Notes under the pieces: generated by a model
The model's database searches: none
What the model was told of the DNA's origin: nothing
Seen by the model: only the letters and a program-made list of their open reading frames with translations
From: Trichodelitschia bisporula
Lineage: Eukaryota > Ascomycota > Dothideomycetes > Phaeotrichales > Phaeotrichaceae
Length of the DNA stretch: 64,000 nt
Reading direction: 5' to 3'
Assembly (NCBI GenBank): GCA_010356995.1
Contig: ML996704.1
Span: 480,404 to 544,403 of the forward strand
Made by a program: the position numbers and the translations under genes
In this document: piece after piece, positions 58,883 through 64,000 of the stretch
How the letters are laid out: each line of letters begins with the position of its first letter
How positions within the stretch are numbered: the first letter of the stretch is position 1

Positions 58883-61800
58883 CGTTGCGCGTGGTGCTGC
58901 TGCAGCTTAGCAGCGCCGTGGTGCACCCCTCGCGAGACCCTTCCGTCGCCTGGCTGCGAACGACAACAGTTGAGCTGGAGCTCCAAGTGCTATGTGCCTT
59001 TGTGCGAAAGGTATACCAAACACTGTCGAGTTGGGAGAGTTGACGTCGACGGAATAATTAGACGCTCGTGCGCGCGCCGTGGGTTGATTGCGCCGGTCGA
59101 GTGGAGGATCAGGGGGATGCAGTGGTTGCACAGCGGACCTGGTACGGGGTGGGGGAGCGAGGAGACGGGTTTGAGGGCGCAGCTACGTCGTCGCACCTCT
59201 ATAGATAGTGATTATACGATCGTGGAATGGGTTGCGATAGAAGCAAGCTGTGGAGGTTTGAAGGTTTGGAGGTTCGCAAGGCGGGAAGGCAGGAAAAAAG
59301 GGAACTGGCGCTTTCGGGAAAGAAGCACCTTGACGAGGCCGAGAGGAGAGGTTGGCGACGACGACTTGGTTGGCTGATCGGGCAGGAGCCCAGCTTTTCT
59401 CCCTCGCTTCCTCGCAGGACGGCCGTGCACGCCGTGGGCGGTCGACTTTCCCGGGGCAGTGCGTGTAATGTGGCAGTGGTGGCTGGATTTGAAGCTGGTC
59501 GCAACTGGGGATGGGGCTGGGATGAGAAGGCTGGTGATAGGTGAGAGCGAAAGAAGCGGCGCTTTCTGTTACTTGCAATTGGGTGCTCCAGCAACGAGGG
59601 AAAACACGACTTAAGATGATCCCGCAAGCCATGCACCCTAAATCATGATTGAGTAATGTTCCTCGACTTTGACGCCGCTTTTTTAAAGCTTCTGGAATCA
59701 AACAACAAGCAAGGGCGAGACGATTGACGGTTTGCATTTGCGTTTGCGTTTGCGTTTTGTCTTCTGTTCTTCAGGATAGCTGTTGCTCTGCTATTGTCCC
59801 TTCAGTCCCCGGGGCCGCGAGGTCAACGGCTCCGCACACCAAACTGAACTTCCCGTGTCGCGCGTCGCAATTATGGGTGGGGGCGAGGACTTGCACCCGT
59901 GAAGCTCCCCCCGCCTGTTGTGCTTCGCGAGTTTCCGCGCGGGCCAAGTGCGAAATGAAACGCCAGGAGAGTGTCCAGGGCTGCCTGTTAGAAGTACTTC
60001 CTACAGTACAGGAGATATGCTTGCTGGTGGGCAATTCTGAGATGACTTCTGTTTTGAAGGCAAGACATTATTTGCGAAAGGACACTCCGCCCATCTAACC
60101 TTAACCGCTTGTCTGCGCAACGGCTATGGCGCAAGCACGCCAGAGCAAGCTCCCCTCCGTAACGGCGCAGACGTCAAGTCGACGACTTCACCGTTATGAA
60201 GCATATATCGATCGTAGAATAGCAAGTCCTACCTTCACGTCAGAGCATGCCGCAGTAGCCGGCAAGCTCGAGCGGTTCATCGATCTCTCGCCGTTTCGAG
60301 GGTGTACCCCATCCCCGCGTCGCATCACTACGTGTTGCGCCATAACTTGCCTCCGGATCACGGTTTGGAGAGAGTCGCCAATAATAACCTCGCCACTGCC
60401 TCCTCCATCACAGCTCGGGTTGGACTCCGAGTTTGGATCCTGTTGTAGCGAGCATCATGAGGCAAAAGCTATTGCCAAGTCCAGGAGGACCATTTCGACA
60501 AATGATAGAAACGGAAGACAAGTGACTGTCAGCCCGCAGACCAGGAACGCGTATTGAACAGCGCATCATGCAGCTGACGAAGAAAAGGAAGCAAAAGCCT
60601 GCTTCTTGTTGGCCGAAATGCTTATCACGACGTCCCTCTCGATGATTTCTCCGACATAGGAACAAGTTCTAGTTGGCCGCCCGCGATGCACTCGCCACAT
60701 CCAAGGCACTCCGCCTCCGGCCCAGACGCAGTACGGCAACCCGAGACAGCGAAAGGCCTCGTTTCACTAGTCTCAAAGTGGAGCTTCGCATCATGCTAAA
60801 CACGCTGCGTCTTGTGGAGTCCGGAGCCAGTACATAGTAGTTACAGTACTTCGTAGTACGCTTGTCCGAGGGAATGCCAGTTACAGCGATCATTGCACCC
60901 GGTAACTGTCGACCCGAAGACAGGCCAGCGCCAAACTCAAGCGCACAAAGGCGAGCTGGAAGTGACGTTGTGAAGGCAACCCATATGACATGAGCATCCT
61001 TCCGAACCTGTGGATCGGCTTGGCGAGGCTCTACTCTATGGGCTGCTTGGACAACCTGCAGAAGGATGGACCTGAACCAGGAACCCGTAGATTACGAGTA
61101 CATCGCTGCAGCAACCTAGCCTTGGGGATCGCTAAGAATAAGCTCTCGCCTCAAGTTCAACCCACAATTGCGGAGGTATACCTACCGCCAAAGGCATCAT
61201 AGCGTCCGACGAACCTTCGTGCGAGCCTTCATCAAACCCCCCCAAACCACCAACCCCACCACCCACACATCGCGACTCGCGCCAAGCCCACCCCGAGATG
61301 AAGCTAATCTCCCGTCGGCCGGGCGCTACCGACCCGATGCCACCCCACCGGCCCGCTGCCGGATTCCCTATAAGCACGAAGAGGCCCTCCACGAACACAC
61401 GTCAGACGTCGAGGTCTCAACGGTGCTGCCACTGCCGTTCTCGAAGCTCGTGACCGAACCCCCTTGCATACGTAGTAGCTGTCTCGGTGAGCAAGACTCT
61501 ATTGCCAAATAAATCGCCGCTGCCATTGGCGCTTTCTAATGCAAGGTTCCACCGAGAGAATGCGCGTAATGGGCCGGATGTGCAATGGCGTGAGGATCAT
61601 CCCGAAGTTTGACCAATGGTCTATTGTAGTCGAGCTGCTGCATCTAAACCTCAAACACGCGGTATCGGCCCGGCTGGCAAGAACTCACACATTAAGCACA
61701 TTCTCATCGGTGGGGATCCGGCCTTGCTCTACTGGGCGACTGCGGCTGCGGAACACTTAATGTATGCCAACGGAAGGCGTCTAATCACTTGCTGAGCCTG

Positions 61801-62091
61801 GAGAGCCTGAAGAGCATCGTTTAACCCGCATGAAAGGTTGACAAGTCTATCGTACAACAATTAAACCCCTCGCAACTGACACAGCAGTCCCTAAAAAGTT
61901 ACCGACATCAAGACTACTGCCTTCTTCGCATTCCTCAACCTTAGACCATCATTTTTTTTCTCAATCTAACGCCGACCGGAGTTAGTAGTAATGCAGGCAA
62001 ACAAGTCATTGTATCCCTCCATAAACCGAGAAAAATCGCCCATGCTCCCACCTGCAGCCCAGCTATGTCGTCTCAACTCCATATCTCCCGT
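58883..62091. other. Intergenic region, ~3.2 kb
   Basis: No convincing gene is seen. A short hexamer repeat lies at 59731-59754. The stretch holds the CHS7-like upstream region on the left and the PMT2 3' end on the right. Confidence 0.5.
59731..59754. repeat. TTTGCG microsatellite
   Basis: Four head-to-tail copies of a hexamer, the first reading TTTGCA and three reading TTTGCG. Confidence 0.85.
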
Positions 62092-64000
62092 TTAATCCGA
62101 GATCCTCCATGTGCTGAGCCACTTCAGGTGCTTCCACTGCTGATTCGATCCCACCATTCCGAAGCTGATCGCGCGGAAGATCACGTACAAGCCGATGATC
62201 ACCGCGTAGAGCAATCCGTACACGGCATACCGTACCTCCCGCCTGGCCGACCGCATCACCCAGTCAACGCAGAAACCGAGCGTTAGGATGGCAAACCACA
62301 GCGCCGGGTAGTAGTGGTGGACATACGTGACGCGGCCCATGATGATGAACGGAAAATAATGTAGCACCCACCCTATCACAGGGTAGATGCCGGCATAGAG
62401 TATATGGTCAATATCGGTCGGGCTCAATTCCTTGTAGCCACGCTGCCACCGCACCAAGTACCAGAGAACCAGCAGCGCAAAGGCGCCCAGTGCAGCCGTG
62501 GACCCCCAGTACACGAAGGGGTTACCCAGCAAGAAGTACTTGACTGTGTTGTCGTCCCATGAGCACATACGGAGACCAACATGCAGAAGCGGCCACTGCC
62601 AGAAACTAGAAGCGAGGTCATCCTGCTTATCTGGATCGGGCACGAGAGCGTTGTTGGAAGTCATCATGGCAACATTCAGGTGAATGAAGTCACGGAAGAA
62701 GGGGGACTTGTACGAGCCGGGATCGCTGGGCGGGACTTGGGCATGTTAGTATGTTATGATGACAAGGACGGCCTCAACTCACGCTTTTCGTTCCAATGGC
62801 TCTCAATGTTCCAGTGCGTGTACTTGTCCTTGGGCTTGTTGTCCTTCGTGCAGCTCACCTCAATCTGCTTGAAGCCCCACTGCGGCAAGTTGACATTGCC
62901 GGCGCGAAGGTAGCAGCCCAAATCGATGTGCTTTAGCCTGAAGGACGTGGTGAGGGTACGTATTTTTGAGTAGTCACGCGATGACGCATCGTCCACGACT
63001 TCGAGTTGCCAGTGGTCTTTGGTGTCGCCGACGGTCAAGTTCCCATAACACGACACCTCATAATCAGCCTTGGTCACCGGGGCCGGAATAGTGTGAGAGT
63101 GCAAGTTGCGGCCAGTCTGGGCGTGGAGCAAGCGGACAATGTCGCCGTTCCCAATGAAGCGGGGCTCGTCCTCGGGAACGTACTCGGGCTCCGAGCGGTT
63201 GGGGTAGAAGAACCAGTCGTTGTTGGCATCCTTGTGGTGGTAACAGGTAATCTGCTGCTGACCCGAGCCTTCAGGGTAGGTTTGCACATGGGAATGAAGA
63301 AGACCACCGCCATATCCCATGTTCTTGATGGTAACCCGAGAGCCAAGGGCAAGCTCGAGGGGGCTGTCCTTGCCGACTTCAGTTCCCCGAAGATTTGCCT
63401 GGAAAAGAGAGCTCATCTGCGCATCTCCGGGCCCACTGTTCTCGAGGATCAGGAAGTGCAAGTAGAATGAGAACATGTAGACCAGCATAGGGAGGATGAT
63501 GAGGCCAACAACGCGGAATCCTAGATGAGCGGCAAGTTCGGACTAGAGACCGGTAAGCGTTAGTTCATAACGTTCAGTGAACCATACCTTGGGCATCTTC
63601 AGGTCTCCAAATTTACGCCACAAGTCCTCAATCGTGTAGAGACCCACGAGTGCAGTGCAGAAAAAGCCAACCCACTTGACACTGCAAACACAACCGATTG
63701 ACACGCCGGAAAGCATGAGCCAAAGGCCCCATTCCGGGGAAAAGGGGTCATGGCGCAGCTGGTGGAACTTGGCCCAGCAGAGTACAGTCGTGAATGTGAA
63801 GAAGAGCAGCATCGAATCGAGGAGGATGAACCGGCTGATGGTAGTGTAGGAGTTCTCGCAAAGTACCATCAGCGTGATGAACCAGACTGTGAGCTTCCTG
63901 AACTTCAGTTCCTTTGCCGTGTAGTATGCAACCGGAATGCAGAGGGCTCCGAAGGCAGAGTTGAAGACACGCATGAACGTATAGTTGACATCAGTGGGAT
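62092..64000 (-). CDS. PMT2: Protein O-mannosyltransferase, PMT2 type (5' end outside window)
   Basis: Pmt2 transfers mannose from dolichol-phosphate mannose to Ser/Thr of proteins in the ER, usually with Pmt1. Visible exons are 64000-63588 (open at the edge), 63542-62783 and 62735-62092, giving about 605 residues of a typical 740. The last intron ends in CCCAAG with an ACTAAC branch. After membrane segments (VKWVGFFCTALVGLYTIEDL) comes the lumenal MIR-repeat region (NMGYGGGLLHSHVQTYPEGS, GDIVRLLHAQTGRNLHSH, HIDLGCYLRAG). Then WNIESHWNEK, MMTSNNALVPDPDKQDDLAS, more membrane segments and VHHYYPALWFA follow. The catalytic N-terminal loop lies beyond 64000. LHSHVQTYPEGS and YHHKDANNDWFF favour the PMT2 branch over PMT1 and PMT4. 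Confidence 0.95.

Overview
The window is a GC-rich stretch of a filamentous ascomycete nuclear genome (Pezizomycotina; Dothideomycetes is a guess). The reasons are the gene set (CHS7-like chitin synthase chaperone, PMT2, actin with fungal intron positions, EDE1, SSL1), many 45-60 nt introns with GTANGT donors and CTAAC-type branch points, and pyrimidine-rich leaders. I saw no tRNA, rRNA, CRISPR array, recognisable transposon or virus-derived element. Almost all coordinates below come from splicing by eye, checked for frame continuity and for continuity of conserved protein motifs.

Layout. 0-1.5 kb: the start of a gene running off the left edge and three decayed tandem repeats. 1.5-9.98 kb: an L-type amino-acid permease, a tiny four-exon CENP-W gene, proteasome subunit alpha6 (PRE5), VPS55, VPS68, LOC1 and an alpha/beta hydrolase of the Eht1/Eeb1 class. 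10.4-17.4 kb: the cohesin loader subunit SCC4/MAU2 with a large Q-rich N-terminus, a FAD-dependent oxidoreductase, and an unrecognised membrane-protein gene that may be broken. 17.4-23 kb: the DEAH helicase ECM16/DHR1, a PAC3 proteasome chaperone and FES1. 24.8-31.2 kb: actin, a putative zinc-ribbon protein, and a conserved, probably mitochondrial protein. 32.9-44.2 kb: EDE1, a MetE-like protein, the TFIIH subunit SSL1, an orphan ORF, and an enolase-phosphatase (UTR4) whose N-terminal exon I cannot find. 44.2-53.5 kb: about 9.3 kb without a convincing gene, ending in a long CT-rich leader for a Ran1/Ksp1-type kinase. 57.6-58.9 kb: CHS7-like. 62.1-64 kb: PMT2, running off the right edge.

Most genes are unlinked housekeeping functions: ribosome assembly (LOC1, ECM16), proteasome and chaperones (PRE5, PAC3, FES1), endosomal sorting and endocytosis (VPS55, VPS68, EDE1), chromosome segregation (CENP-W, SCC4), cell wall and secretion (CHS7, PMT2). 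The most striking arrangement is VPS55 next to VPS68, since the two products form one complex. I did not find a clearly new biological system. The best leads are that pair, the hidden CENP-W gene, the frame-broken membrane-protein gene at 16.3-17.4 kb, the UTR4 lacking its catalytic N-terminus, and the long kinase upstream region with perfect inverted repeats.
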